A stretch of DNA of 64,000 nt from Anopheles merus (taxonomy: Eukaryota; Arthropoda; Insecta; Diptera; Culicidae). Below the pieces are notes generated by a model. The model saw only the letters and a list, made by a program, of their open reading frames with translations, ran no database searches and was not told the DNA's origin. Position numbers and translations under genes: made by a program. Position 1 is the stretch's first letter. Each line of letters begins with the position of its first letter. The stretch covers positions 34,692,499-34,756,498 of the forward strand of contig NC_054084.1 in the NCBI RefSeq assembly GCF_017562075.2, read 5' to 3'. Positions 35,973-48,477 of this stretch are shown piece after piece.

Positions 35973-37272
35973 ATCGGCGGGCGGTGGTTTTAAACGTGCG
36001 TATATGAAGTCAGTCAAAAACCTTGTCAGAAGCCGTGCCATAATGCAAATCAACGCTGTTGGAATAATGCAAAACGAGCGCGAGAGCGCGCTCCGTACGA
36101 AGTTTGAAATCGAAACCTACCTACGGGCAAATACGCACTAATCCGATTTGAAGTTTTTGTGCTTTTGCGGGTGTGTGTGTCTCTGTGTGTGAGCTGTGTC
36201 TGTGAGCTAAGACGAGTTTTGGTGGGGTGCCTAAAATAAATGGGATTTTTCTCGCCAAAAAGACCAAACGCAAACGGAAGCGAGAAATGAATGTCAATCT
36301 TTACGACTGTGTCGTTTGGAGCTCAACTGTCACGCACTAGAACCAATAAGTCTGTCTAAGCATGTGTGTGTGTGTGTGCCGAATTGACAAGCGTGAAGGC
36401 AATTCTTTAGTCTCCTCCCCCCTTGACTTCCATAGCCGCTGGAATGTTAATGTCTTTCAGTGCGCCCTCTCGTACGCTGCTGAATTCTTCGCATAGCTTC
36501 TCCAGAGCACACACACAGAAAAAATCATTCCAATTGCTCCCAACGACTGGAGTGACATTTCCTATGGAAGAGCAATTGTAACCCCCCAAAAACGACCCCC
36601 TTCCCGCTGGTAGGGCTTTGTGGAATTTGCACCGACGCAAATAAAGTCCAAAATCACACTTAATGCCTCCTCGAGAGTGGTTTAGTCGCTTGAAGTGGTG
36701 CATGTTCTCACGAACAGCTTTTAGCGTGTCGAACTCATCTCGATCACGTGCGTTTTTCGACGGCATGAGAAGCCTTTCGTTTTTTTTTTCGTTTTTAACG
36801 CCAACACACGCCACCAACACGGGTGATGATGAAGGAATTTGCCATACAACCGCTACCCCCCCCCCCCTTCCCCCCCATCACCCAACTGCCTTTTTTCTGT
36901 AATTGAGTGCATGAGCCGGACGGGCGCTGATTGTCACTTTCCCCGCCATCATGACGTCACGCGGTGGACCAACCCGGCTCGGAAGAAAGTTTCACTTTTC
37001 TCGCCCCTTCATCGTCGCGTGCAGACAGGGGCAGGCAGATCCAACGCCAAGCAAAAACACTCCGCTAAACATTACTCCACCCACCCCGAAAAGGCAGAGT
37101 CCACCACACTGTCACTTTCGATTTGTTCAAAAACAATTTCGCGATTGTCGAGCACCACTCTCTTCCCTTCTTTCCGTTTAATGTGGTGAAGGATAGCTAC
37201 GAAGCTTACAGGCAACAATGGGACAAATCGTCGTTTGTCTCATTGCCACGCAGCATAATTTTTGACCGCCAA

Positions 37273-37296
37273 GGGGGGGGGGGGGGGGGAGGGGGG
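37273..37296. repeat. Poly(G) tract
   Basis: G17, one A, then G6 on the plus strand. Could form G-quadruplex structures. Confidence 0.85.
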
Positions 37297-39595
37297 TCAT
37301 TAAATTAAAGGCAAGCAGTGCAACAGAAAGAGTGCAAAGCTGCTGCTCCCCGTCCGATTTGTCTTCTACGTTCCACCTTTTCGCCCTTTACCATGAGCTG
37401 TTTTTTCTGTTGTTGTCAATCATCGATTTCAAGTCCGTCGCGCGAGGGTGAATTAATGAGCCCAACACAATTAAAAGTGAGATTTATTTGCGCCGGCAGA
37501 TAGCAGTGGATTTGAGTCAAAAAGCATAAAAACCCCCATGGGTAGGCGCCCATTGCCCCATCGTTTCCACCCCGGTGTGAGACCGGGAGAGGGTGGAGTG
37601 GAAAACAATGCTGATGTAAAGTCCCGCGACAGAGTGAAGGTGTAACACAGCGTACCATGAGACCAGCGTCGCGAAATGAGATGGCGAAATCGTGGAAAAC
37701 TCCACCCAGTCATCCCTGGACGGCGGCAGGGGCACATACACACACCCTTTTTCTTGCGCTCACGGGTGACAATAACAGTCCAACCGAAAGGCTGGGTGGG
37801 CGGCTTGCCTTTTTAAAGCAAACAAAGATTGCCGCACTTTGTGTGGACACTTTCAGGTTGGTCAGTTTCCCCGTTTTTTTCGTTGCCTGCGTCATTTCAA
37901 ACGAGCGCGGAACAGTCAGGAAGAAAGTCGTAGTCATTGCCCGCAGCACGCCATTAGTAGAGGACCGAATCAACAAATCTAAATCGAAAAAAAAACTCCC
38001 TTTCCTCGCCTTTCTTCAATGCTTTGGAATGGTTGCGGGAAATTTATCTACCTCACCACCGTCCAGCGCCAGCATGATCTTGACCGATCTTTGCTGTGTT
38101 GAATTAAATCTCCGCAACGTCAAAGTTAAGTCAACAGAGTGCGCGAAGCGCATTAAGAAGAGCGATCCTCTTTCTTCATGGTTATGTTGCCTGTATGTTG
38201 TTTCTATTTCGGATTCTTTGCCAAGCAGAGGAGAATAAATATTTCAACGCTTTCGATTTCGTCGCGTTTCGTGTCGCGATCGCAGCATTTTTTCACACTC
38301 GATCGTGCGTGGCCGCTCACACTGTAAAACGCTTATACTTAGCACAAAGTCACACAAGAACATCACATAATAGGCGGTTTGTTCCCTCCAAATCCGCTTT
38401 TTTGCGACGCCCAACTGTGCTGCCCTTGTACTTTTATGCTAATTTTTATGAAATAAAAAGTGAAATGAAATGAATGAAATTCATCCAGCACTCTTCTGCG
38501 CGCCAAATTGCAACCGTTCGCCGTTGCCGCACCTTTTTGATCACGCCTTTGATGATGATGCTGATGCACGAGTACCGTTTGTGGAATATTAATTACCATA
38601 TGCTGCCAGTGCGTACACTACAGACACAAGGTGGGCGATGGTACTGTTTTGGTTGCTTTTTGCATATTAATTAGCCAGACTGGTTGGCGCGGCAGCTTGG
38701 ATGACAGAAAGAAGTGTTGTTAGAGTGTAAGAACAATTCTTTGAAAAAAAAAACAGACCTTTGCATTATTATTTTCTAGCAACACTGACTCTCTTTTAAG
38801 TGGCCGACGCTGTGTGTCTTTTTTTAGTTGTAAACGTTCTAATCAACTAGCTCCATTATCACCTAAACTCCCAACGTGGCTTGATGGGTGGGCGCGAATG
38901 GGAGTACAACCAGCAGAGGCACAGAGTGATAAGAATCTTTGCATCGGTCAGCAAAGTTAACCTTCACCTCGCACTGGGCGGGGGTCATTTGACCAGCGGA
39001 CAGTACCGCAAAGCGGTGTCACTCATCCGTGGCCACGCAATGACTCACACATACACACAAATTATAGTTCCACGAACACGAGCAGGCGTGTATTAAGCTC
39101 CATTAAAAATAAAACCTGTGAGGGTGGGCACACGATGATTACACTCATCGCAAATGCATTAAAGTGGCCCGCACCACGACGGTGTACGTCCCTTTTACCT
39201 TATACCACCGCCACTCCGCCAGGTCCACTCGTTCTCTCTGCGCCACTTACAGCTCATTTAACACGGAATAAAATGAATCTCATCAAAATCGATTGTGAGC
39301 CACCACCAATCACCCACCGAGGGTCGCCTGGGAGCGGCGGGAGACGGAACCCATTACTCACAGGCACAGACTAGCCAACGACAATGTATGTTTGGCTGGA
39401 CGAACCAGCAGAGCCTTATATACCCTCTCGTATGGCAAGTACACCCAACAGCAGCATTGAGATTGATGTCTTTCCGGACACGTTTTATAAATTCCCTTTT
39501 TTTCGCTCCTCTAGCTGAAAAGTGAATTTCATTTCAAACTCACCAACGGTTCGGTTGAGTGGTTTGATTCATTATATTGAAATAAAAAAAGCTAG

Positions 39596-39613
39596 GTACG
39601 CCATCAGGCGTAC
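39596..39613. repeat. Short perfect hairpin
   Basis: gtacgcc, loop atca, ggcgtac. Seven perfect base pairs with a four-base loop, in AT-rich surroundings. Confidence 0.7.
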
Positions 39614-40131
39614 GGCGACGAGGTAAGCCACATAAATAGGAGATTAAATGTATAGAAATGCTAAGCGAAGTAGCAACACCTTCGGGACGGTACACCATTT
39701 TTAACCATTTTATCACGCCATTTTGTATCATTATCAAATCACACTATTATGGCATCGAGCCGGGCGCCGGTAGCTGGAGGGTGCAAAAAATCACTTTCAA
39801 TCAGACGCTTGATTGTTGTGGGCTGTGTGTGTGTGTGTGGGTAATAATGAGTTGAGCAATAAAATATAGGAATGGATTAGTTTTGAAGCACGTTTAAGTT
39901 CGAGTTTGGTGCAATAAAAAAAGGAAGCTCTTAATATACAATTTCCATTTATAATCACACACTAACGCTATTCGTTAGTAGTATTAGTACTGCGTAGTTC
40001 CGGTAGAGGGAGTACCGCGCAAGTGTAGTAGTGAGTAGTCTACATATACAGTCAAGAAGACAGACACTCTTGATACATCATATCATCATTTGAATAGGTC
40101 TCAGAATAAATATTATCCTGGCTTTTATGAA

Positions 40132-40196
40132 GACTTGATACCATTCCGTGCATAATTACGTCACCCGTCAATCTTATCGATTAGACCACCGAGCCA
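40132..40196 (-). repeat. tRNA-like (SINE-type) pol III promoter remnant
   Basis: On the minus strand, TGGCTCGGTGG at 40196-40186 matches the A-box consensus TRGCNNAGTGG at 10 of 11 positions. GGTATCAAGTC at 40142-40132 matches a B box with one inserted base. The 43-nt spacing is normal for tRNA genes. The flanks do not fold into a cloverleaf by eye, so a decayed tRNA-derived SINE is more likely than a functional tRNA. Confidence 0.3.
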
Positions 40197-40844
40197 CTCT
40201 TCCACAGCCACGTTGAAAGGGTTATAAATTTGATTCATCCCACGCTAAAAAAAACCTTCATTCGCCTCCCCTTTTAGCGATACGGAATGTACACTCTAAC
40301 TGCCTCATAAAATAAAGTTGCAATAAATGTGTACTGCATATCTCTCTCTTCTGCCACTAATCCCCTCTATCTCTATCTGTCTCTCTAAAATCCTCAATTA
40401 ATTTTCTAATCACCTAGGGAAGACACATTCGCCCTGGCAACCTTTCCATCCTATCAAAATCTAACAGAGAGGTAGTAGTGAAATTGCTAGAAAGCTGTTT
40501 TGACTGGGAGGTTTCTTTCACCGCTCAATAGTGATTGTCGCGTTTCGATTACCCCACCGCGAGAAGCTCATATGCATTGGGAGGGAAAGGTGCAACAACA
40601 AAAAAAAAAGTCTCCCCCGTCAACACACTACCTTCACCATATCGGATCTAAAAATCGTTGGGTAGGCAGCATGAAACCGAACCCAACCGCCCGCGCGCAT
40701 ATCTTCCTACCCGCGTCCGATTATTAAATGCTTTCGTGAACAAATGCGCCACCGACTGATAATCTAATAAAAGTACAGCGACTGTTGCTTATTTTTACGC
40801 TTCCTTCTTCTTCTGCAAGCATTTTCATAAACAGTGTGTATGTC

Positions 40845-40848
<4 letters not shown>

Positions 40849-40898
<50 letters not shown>
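40849..40898. repeat. TG/CA microsatellite
   Basis: About 25 uninterrupted TG units, the longest dinucleotide repeat in the window. Confidence 0.95.
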
Positions 40899-40900
<2 letters not shown>

Positions 40901-42496
40901 CGCCGATCGCAAGATGTCTTATTAGTGTCTTCACTTCTCACTCTATTAACATTTCGAATAATTTCTACTGTTCGCACCACCGACACGTAGACAGCAGGGA
41001 AAGGGAACCGAACTGTAGGAAGATGACTGTCGAAGCGGTAATTTATTATCACATCGTTGCCGTGGAACGTCTCTACCGCACGGAACGCGAAGTGTGAAAG
41101 CGATCACACCGATCACGGTTCCAGTTGGCTGGGTCGATCGATCGATTCCGCATGCCGCGCACACTCGCAAGAGCAGCATAGCAATGGATCGGGATGGAAA
41201 ATTGGAAAGAAAATCGTCGTAGCAACATAAAAATAGCATTAAAAAACAAGCTCCAGTTTAAAGACTACAAGCGTCAGCTAACAAGCGGATCACACACATA
41301 ACCGACCAGTCCCTTCGCGCCATAAACTTTGATTGCTTTGTGCCACACTTTGTCGCGCGCGCGCGGTCAAATAAAATGTAGAGTAAATAAAATGCAACCA
41401 CGGGACCTAAACGTCGTCTAGCAGAGAAGTAGCAGCTCGTTACCCGCAAAACGGAAAACAAGCGGTTCTTTTTAGCATGTTGCGGTGCGATCCGAGAGCA
41501 GATCCTAAACACAAAGCGGGTCGCGCGCGGTACGGAAGAAAAACAGAAATAAACGGTGTCTTTTCTGCAGCCACTGCTTCCTTCCCTGGCACTAATTCGT
41601 CTGATGATGGCGGTCCGCTCCGGATCTCGGACCTCGATGTGTTCCCGTTGGCATTAGGTCAGTTTAACGGTTTCCACTGGACTCCACACAGCTCTCTCAG
41701 CCTCTCACGTACATGGGCAGTGTGGGCCCATCGTTACACATTCTGCCGATCTGTCTGGTGTGCCGTTGAACTACATGAGCGAATGCGCCAGTGCGCTTGG
41801 GAGCTATTCCGTGATCGATTTTGTTGTTGTTTTGGTAAAACAGAAACACACAAAACAACGACGACGACGACAACGAAGACGATCGTAAACAAGAACACTT
41901 CAGGGCTTGTTGGTTTGGTTGGAAGCATAAAGGTTCAACTGCTAATCCGCGCACCGATCATCAACAAACCAAAAAATTGATTACCCTCAAACCTCGGGCC
42001 TGTGATCTGATCACGACGGTCGATGCTCGTAAATTACGGCCCTGCTCAGCGTGTATGAACAGTTCGTTCCGTTCTTTTCCCGAGGGCAGCAGCTTCCGCA
42101 AACACCGTATCTCTTCTCTTCTCTACTGGGCAAGCCAATGGGAAAGGCATTAGTGTGGCAGCGCGCCATGAGTTTGCGAGCTGACGGGTACTGCTGGGGC
42201 GGCTTTCACCAAAACCCGCGCAATGGTACGCTAAAATTACCGCGAAAGTACCCGGTTCGATTTGCCGATTTACCGTTTTCCCCGCTGCGGATGCTGGATC
42301 CATGCTGCACTCTCGCGACGGGGGCAAGCGAAGAAGATTAGCGGTGAAGATTTCTATCTGGCAAAAGGGTAGTGTGCTCTTTCAGTCTCCCACTGAGGCA
42401 GTAGTGGGATCAGTACTGTGAAGAGGCGAACAAAAGCCTTTCCCTACTTGAGATGGAATAATATCCATCCATCAGCGAGAGGAAAAACTGACTTAC

Positions 42497-42628
42497 CGGT
42501 GGCTTATGATCGTCATAATGCTTTCTTTTGCGCTGGGAGAAGCATGACGGGCTTGTTGTTGTTGTTGTTGGAAACTGTACATCATGATCATTTCTCATGC
42601 TGTCGATCTGTTGCAAAAGTCTTCCGTT
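42497..42628 (-). CDS. Rapgap1: Rapgap1 proposed N-terminal exon (GoLoco-like, 44 codons)
   Basis: Acceptor TTTCCCAACCACAAG, donor CCACCG|GTAAGTCAG. Of three frames only phase 0 is open, and phase 0 is what the exons on either side need. It begins NGRLLQQIDSMRNDHDVQFP, then a Thr run, a basic patch (QRKRK) and YDDHKPP. The first 18 residues line up loosely with the GoLoco motif found at the N terminus of Rap1GAP proteins (Leu-Leu, Ile/Met, Arg-x-Asp, Phe-Pro). The Asp/Glu-Gln-Arg triad needed for G-alpha nucleotide inhibition is absent. If this is a GoLoco it is degenerate. The exon call is moderately sure; the motif call is weak. Confidence 0.5.
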
Positions 42629-45516
42629 CTTGTGGTTGGGAAAGATCCTTAGCTAAATGAGCACTTAATCGATCAGTAGAAATGATTCCACGCTTGTTGC
42701 ACACTAGAGATCATGCACATCATCGCTATGATCTGTATTGCTAACTTCCATAAAAAAGCATCTACTGTACAGTTAGAGACTGCGATTTTAACACAGAAAG
42801 GCGACCTGAAAGCGCCCTTTCTATACATGCAGTTCGTTTATTTCCCATTGGGAACGCATTTTACGATTAGCACCCTGGTCGGTAATCGTGATAAGCTCGT
42901 TAGTTAAATAATCTTTACTACTACTGGAACCCCCTTTGCTTACCACATTACGCGAAGAAATGGGGCCACCACACACACAAACTCAACACAACACACACAA
43001 ACTCACACTCGAAATTGCTTTTCCACCCATTGGTAATTGGGAAATTTAACACACTTCAAACGCCGCTCGGAACCTCCATCACCACCACACAATAAACAAA
43101 GTTCCGCATTGCTTTTAAATGGTGCGATCGTGCGCTCGAAGGGAGCGAAGAGGGTTCGATCGCGGTACATACAACAACAACAAAAACTCCGCACATGTTA
43201 CATCTAGCTACTGTTACGGGGTAGTTTCGACCATTAAGGGTTGAGATGGTTGAGCCGTTCGGGTGTTACGCCTTACCGAAAGGTACGCACAGACGATTGG
43301 TTTCCGATCACGTCGATGGCATTCACCTCCGCCATTTATATATTTCATTGTGAATCAATATATATACATGCCCCCCCCCCGGAACACGACAACTACACTA
43401 GGCAATGCGCAGTTATAATGTAAATGCGCAGACAACACAACACGACGCCACAAAGCGAACATGCGCGTGCAACATGCGCAACGGGATGTGTCTGCGCGCT
43501 ATGCGAGTTTGTTGCTATTTAATGTCTAGGATTTTGGTGTTAATAATAAAACAATTGAATTACTTCATCCTCACTGGAGGTGTGGGAGGGGGGGGGGGGT
43601 GGATAATGTGTCTAGTCGAGGGCGGGTTCTTGTGCCTACGCTTTCCCCCCGAAAGCGTCTCCGTCTAATGATAGTTATTCTTCCCCAAAGACCATAATTT
43701 CAGTAACTCCAAGCACCGGCGCGTGATTGACACGAAATCTGCGCTCTCGCGCCTCTATGGGGGGTTTTGTGCGTTTGGAATGACGATGACTTTTATGTGT
43801 GGCCTATGTGTGCGTGTATGTGGCTAAAGTTTATGATGATTACTACGCGAGGAATAAGCAATTGAGGGCGAACGCGACTATAACCAACTTGACGTATTCG
43901 GGAAAAACTGCTCCAAGAAGTTACGTCTATAGATCCAGCATTGAAGAACAAACGGCTTGATTCATCGCTTGGGGTGTATACCATGGTCTTTGCAGCAGTA
44001 AATGTGTCAAACGTACAAGTCCCTCATTTGTTCCAGCAAGTCGCCATTAATGCTCTCCTTGCATCCCACACACACACACACACACACCAAACAACACCCA
44101 CATGTTCGCCACGGACTTATGCTCCAAAGTGTGGCGCCTGCTGACTGTGAGGTCCACAGCCATAAAACGCCACAACCATTCCGGGAGTCGTCGTGGGCTT
44201 TGCTGTCTGAACATATTGAGAGGGGATTGGGGATTGAAATAGAGGAACAGACACATAACAACCTTTCTTGGCCATCTTAGCGGGGTCTAAAGCTGCTCAA
44301 TTTGTCGCCTCTAGCAGCAGCAGCAGCAACGTTTACACAATTGCATCTTCTGCGGGCGGTGTGGGTCCTAAACGGTGCCCGAGATTTTGGATAAATCTTT
44401 CAACCTTCCTCTTCGATTCACTCCCCAAAACAACGAAATCGTGCGCGATGTTCTCTATTGAGACTGTGCGAGCGAAAGCAGCCTCTAGATGATTTCGCTT
44501 TTAATGGCGCCCAATTATGGTAAAATTGCTCGATTTACAGCCTTCAACTTTGTGTGGACCACGCTGACGACGATGACGACACTGACGCCGTTGCTCTGTG
44601 TAAGCGGAGATGTCTCGACGGACCGCGCTCTGTGCGTCGTGCAGAGCATAAATCATGCAGAACGCGGGAACCGCGGGGGCAAATTGGAGGGAATGAATGT
44701 TGCCCACTCAAATCTAAAACAATCCACACGGCCACATTGTTTTCTGCGTGCTTTTCGTGCCCGTGAGAGGACAATATGGTTCCTCCACAACCCCTCCCTC
44801 GAGCGAGATCCAATTATTGGCAATGACTCTTTTGACTTCCTCCTTATTTTTTGCCCTCAATGTCCCCAGGAGAACGAGAGATAGAAAGGAGCGCATGGGG
44901 ACGATCCTTCTATCTGGTCGGTCTTCATGATATTGCGCGCGCGCGCACACACGTCCTGATGTCGCCAATATATCACTCGTCTCGTTGCACCGTCATCCTT
45001 TGCTTCTTCCTGTTTGAGGAGGGCCATCTGTTGCATATATCGTTTGCCATATCGTGATCGCGGGGCGTGGAGCAGCGTAACATAAAATTTATATTCATAT
45101 TATTTTATTACGACGCCCAATATGCTTAATTTTAGGCCTCCAGGGCGGAGGCCAATGCACACACACACACACACGATCGTTGACGATGATGATGATGATG
45201 ATGGTGGTGATGGCCGGGGCTCTGTGATTTGTTCGAATTGATACTTCTGGCGCTGTAACCGAGCGAGCAACGAGTGAGCTTTTTTCTTGACGTGTTCTTG
45301 GGGCTTGTTTCTTGCGTTTACTTGAACCATGAAACTTCACTTCATCGTTTATGCACATTTGCCCTTCGGCTGCTCCAATACCGCGAAGCGAAGGGAGAAA
45401 TATGGACACAAAGTGGCGGTGGTGTGGTGGCGTATTGAGTTTTGCTGCATGAAATTCAACCCACCCGGCCGGGGCGCGCGCGGGCCCTGTTCGGTCACCG
45501 TCACTTCAACATGACG

Positions 45517-45547
<31 letters not shown>
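45517..45547. repeat. GT microsatellite
   Basis: About 15 uninterrupted GT units on the plus strand, followed by a short G run. It lies about 70 bp upstream of the TATA-like box at 45614. Confidence 0.95.
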
Positions 45548-45549
<2 letters not shown>

Positions 45550-45613
45550 GGTACACCCTTGACTTGAAAGTGCAATGAGATGAAAATGGCAAATATGCGA
45601 ACGGAGATCGCTG

Positions 45614-45644
45614 TATTTAAATCATTGTATCAGCTTGCAATTCA
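45614..45644 (+). promoter_or_regulatory. Possible plus-strand TATA + initiator core promoter
   Basis: TATTTAAA at 45614-45621 is 30 bp upstream of an initiator TTCAGCG with A at 45644, the canonical spacing. GC-rich sequence follows and a weak donor (CTAC|GTACGTGC) lies near 45762. No coding exon follows on the plus strand, so a non-coding transcript is the most that can be proposed. Confidence 0.3.
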
Positions 45645-46582
45645 GCGCATTTCCAGTGGCAGCGGACCGGAAAACGCACCCACCAGTCACACAGCGGCAG
45701 CGCACCAGTAGCATACAATTAAGCATTGTTACAAACATCAAGCCCCCGCCGTGTGTGCTACGTACGTGCACATTTTTCCGCCCTCTCTGGCTCTCGCTGT
45801 TGTAAAGCGAATTCTACATGCACACACACACACACAACCGAGCAGAGGAGGTGATGACGTGAGGCAAAAGTTTAACAACACAACAAACGCCCGCTTAAAC
45901 GCAAGAAGCCCCGGGCGGCAGGGGAATTAATCGCTGGGCGCGCGCTGGGTGGAGTTGGGCGGCGAATAGAAACAGATCTATGCGACCCTTCCACCCCTAT
46001 CTCTGCTGCGACGTTTTACACGTGTTTGTGATTGCCCGGTACGCACACTGTCGCACGTCGCAGTACAAATTAATAGGCAGCCCCGAGGAGTCCGGAATGC
46101 CGACACGCCGGAACGAGTTAACCTTACCCATTAGCTTCTGTTGCCCCCCATGACAGGGAAGGGTTGGAGTTGTTGTACGCGTTCTACCACCAACGCACCC
46201 AAACACAGTGTGGTAGAATATTTTGCTTACGCTTTTTCAGCTGGACAGGGTGGGAAAAAAGGTTTCGCAGTTACAACCCTCTTACAGTGGAACACGTATA
46301 AAGTGTGTGTGTGTGTGTTAGGTCGCATGATCGCGAAGTAACTAACAACAACAACAACAGCAACAACAACAAAACCAACAGAGTTGTTTCACAGTTGTTT
46401 AGCATGCACGCAGTTGTGTTGGTGCGGTTGCAGTAGGCGAGCGCGATCGACAACAAGGCGCAAGAAAGACGAACGCGCGCTCGCAAGCACATTTGCATTC
46501 GCGCAACGCGACAACGAGCCTCAGGAATGTGTGTGTATGTCTTTGTACTTCATGAGATAACTTCATGTGTAAATATTGCATT

Positions 46583-46600
46583 CCCCCCCCCCCCCCCCCC
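46583..46600. repeat. Poly(C) tract of 18 bases
   Basis: Uninterrupted C run on the plus strand. Confidence 0.9.
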
Positions 46601-48450
46601 AAGCACTGCTTCTAACAGGGCTGTGACGCTGGTCAATATCACGCCCCGGGATTGAACGCTGAAACTGGCTGTGGAAACCAATACGTTCGATTGATTCCTA
46701 ACAAAGCACCGAAGCATATACCGATGGGAGCGCATCGGGGTAGTACAGATTGCAAAAGAAACATTTGCGCTTATGCTTCTAGCGGCCCTGCTAGATTGAT
46801 TGTCCCGACGGATAACAATTACGTTCCCGGGGCGAAGCAATGGCCATAAAAATATAATCCATAAACAAGCAAACAGACCTCTCTCATGGCCACTTCCCAA
46901 TGTGTCGCTCGCCCTCTGTATCGGATGTCTTGCTCGGATGTAGTTTCTTCTACTTTTGCTTTGGTCTTCCGTTTTTACCACACCCCGGTATAAAAATGAC
47001 AAGGATTAGTTTTTTTTCCCCCTTGTGGGATATGCTCTCTTGTCCAGCTGTTTCCAATGTCCTGGAGGTACCGACAGACGCAGAAGAGAGAGAGAGGAAA
47101 AAACATATGGTTGTATGTTGTAAAGAGCCTCAAAGCCTGGGCGTACATACAAATCAAACATCGTAAAAATGCCTCCGCCCGCCCGCTTTCCTGAAGGACC
47201 AAAAACGCACACACACACAGTCGCCGGGGTGACAAGATCCCAAGGATAATGGCGCCTAGGGAACGGCGCACTAACGGGAACAAGCAGAAATTGGGAAGAA
47301 CTAGCATAGGTCTGTGGAAAAACTGTGTGAAAAGAATGTTTCTGCATCGGGCACACCAAGCACTGGTCCCGTGTAACTGGATAAGAAATCAAGAACAAGG
47401 CGGCTTTGGTGTGCGGCCGATTCATCCAATGCCAGAAGCGAAAGGGCAAAAGCTCTCTCTCTCTCCACGACACTACGAAACAGGGAAAGGATGGTTCCAT
47501 AAAAAGAGTTAATCTTATGCCATCATCGCCATCATCATACGGCCAAGGAAGCTTCGTAGGGGCTGCTGCTTTTTTTGTCTGATTCAGGCTCCATTGGCAA
47601 GCTCTTTTGCACGAGCCTTTTGCAGCGCGGGGCAGCGTGCCAAATCCGTCGGTGTTTGCTGGGGCGAATGTAGGCTAAACGTCATTTCCATTTTTGGACC
47701 CCCTGTTCGGTAAAGCCTGCGGGCGAGACCTCGCTGGCCTCGACACTGCGAAAGAAGGATGGTGGGAGAGCGAGAGGACGGCCAGACACTCTGCTCCCTC
47801 CCAGCACTCGGAGAGTTCATGAAATTGAAAGACCGAAACCATGCACACAAAACACACCAAGAGATGACATTTGTTACTACGCAAGCAGCAGTAGCAACAA
47901 GACCAGGGGCTTAGAAATAAAGATTCCTTTTTTTACGAGAAGGCTGTGGCAGAGCTTTGTGAGGTGAGTAGAACAGGGGCACACAGCTAAGCGAACAACC
48001 TTTTGTGCCTACCCAATCCTACGAGTGATCTACGCCTCTACAAGACGAGACGAGCACACAAACACACCAGCAAGCCCAAACGGTTCCTCGCACACTCAGT
48101 GACGCAGTCACGATCTGCGCTGATCCGAGAGAGGCGTGCGCAACCGGTTTTTTGTCGCTCCGTGTCCGCATTTGCCTGGTTCGGTGTACACACTGTGCAC
48201 GTTGACATTTTGGCGCTGCCGACGTGTTCGTTTGAGAGCCTAATGTAAGCCGACCCAACTACGAGACTCCGACAAGGTTAGAACAAACTTCGTCTTCTGT
48301 CTCGCAGGGGCAGAAATTCGACACTCTTTCAACCAGATCCGCTGTTGGGGGAAAGAAGCCTGAGCAGAAGATTCAATTAACACTTCCCCAAAAAAAAAAC
48401 AACCACCTGATCACAAGTTCCATAGCAGAGGTTTCCCTTGATGACCAGAC

Positions 48451-48477
48451 GATCGCTCGGATCGCTCAGATCGCTCA
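48451..48477. repeat. Triple tandem 9-bp repeat
   Basis: gatcgctcg, gatcgctca, gatcgctca in direct succession. Could be a small transcription-factor site cluster or replication slippage. Confidence 0.8.

Larger units (their letters stand above)
33035..42496 (-). other. Rapgap1 intron (9.5 kb)
   Basis: No coding exon is seen. It contains a C31 tract at 33894-33924, a G17 tract at 37273-37289, a TG repeat at 40849-40898, palindromic TGACGTCA sites at 35965-35972 and 36952-36959, and a tRNA-like stretch at 40132-40196 on the minus strand. Confidence 0.6.

Noticed and set aside
42497..42595. Alternative frame MMYSFQQQQQQARHASPS in the 42.5-kb exon
   Set aside because: It leaves the exon in phase 2, and joining to the exon at 33034 or 17645 gives a stop or the wrong RapGAP frame.
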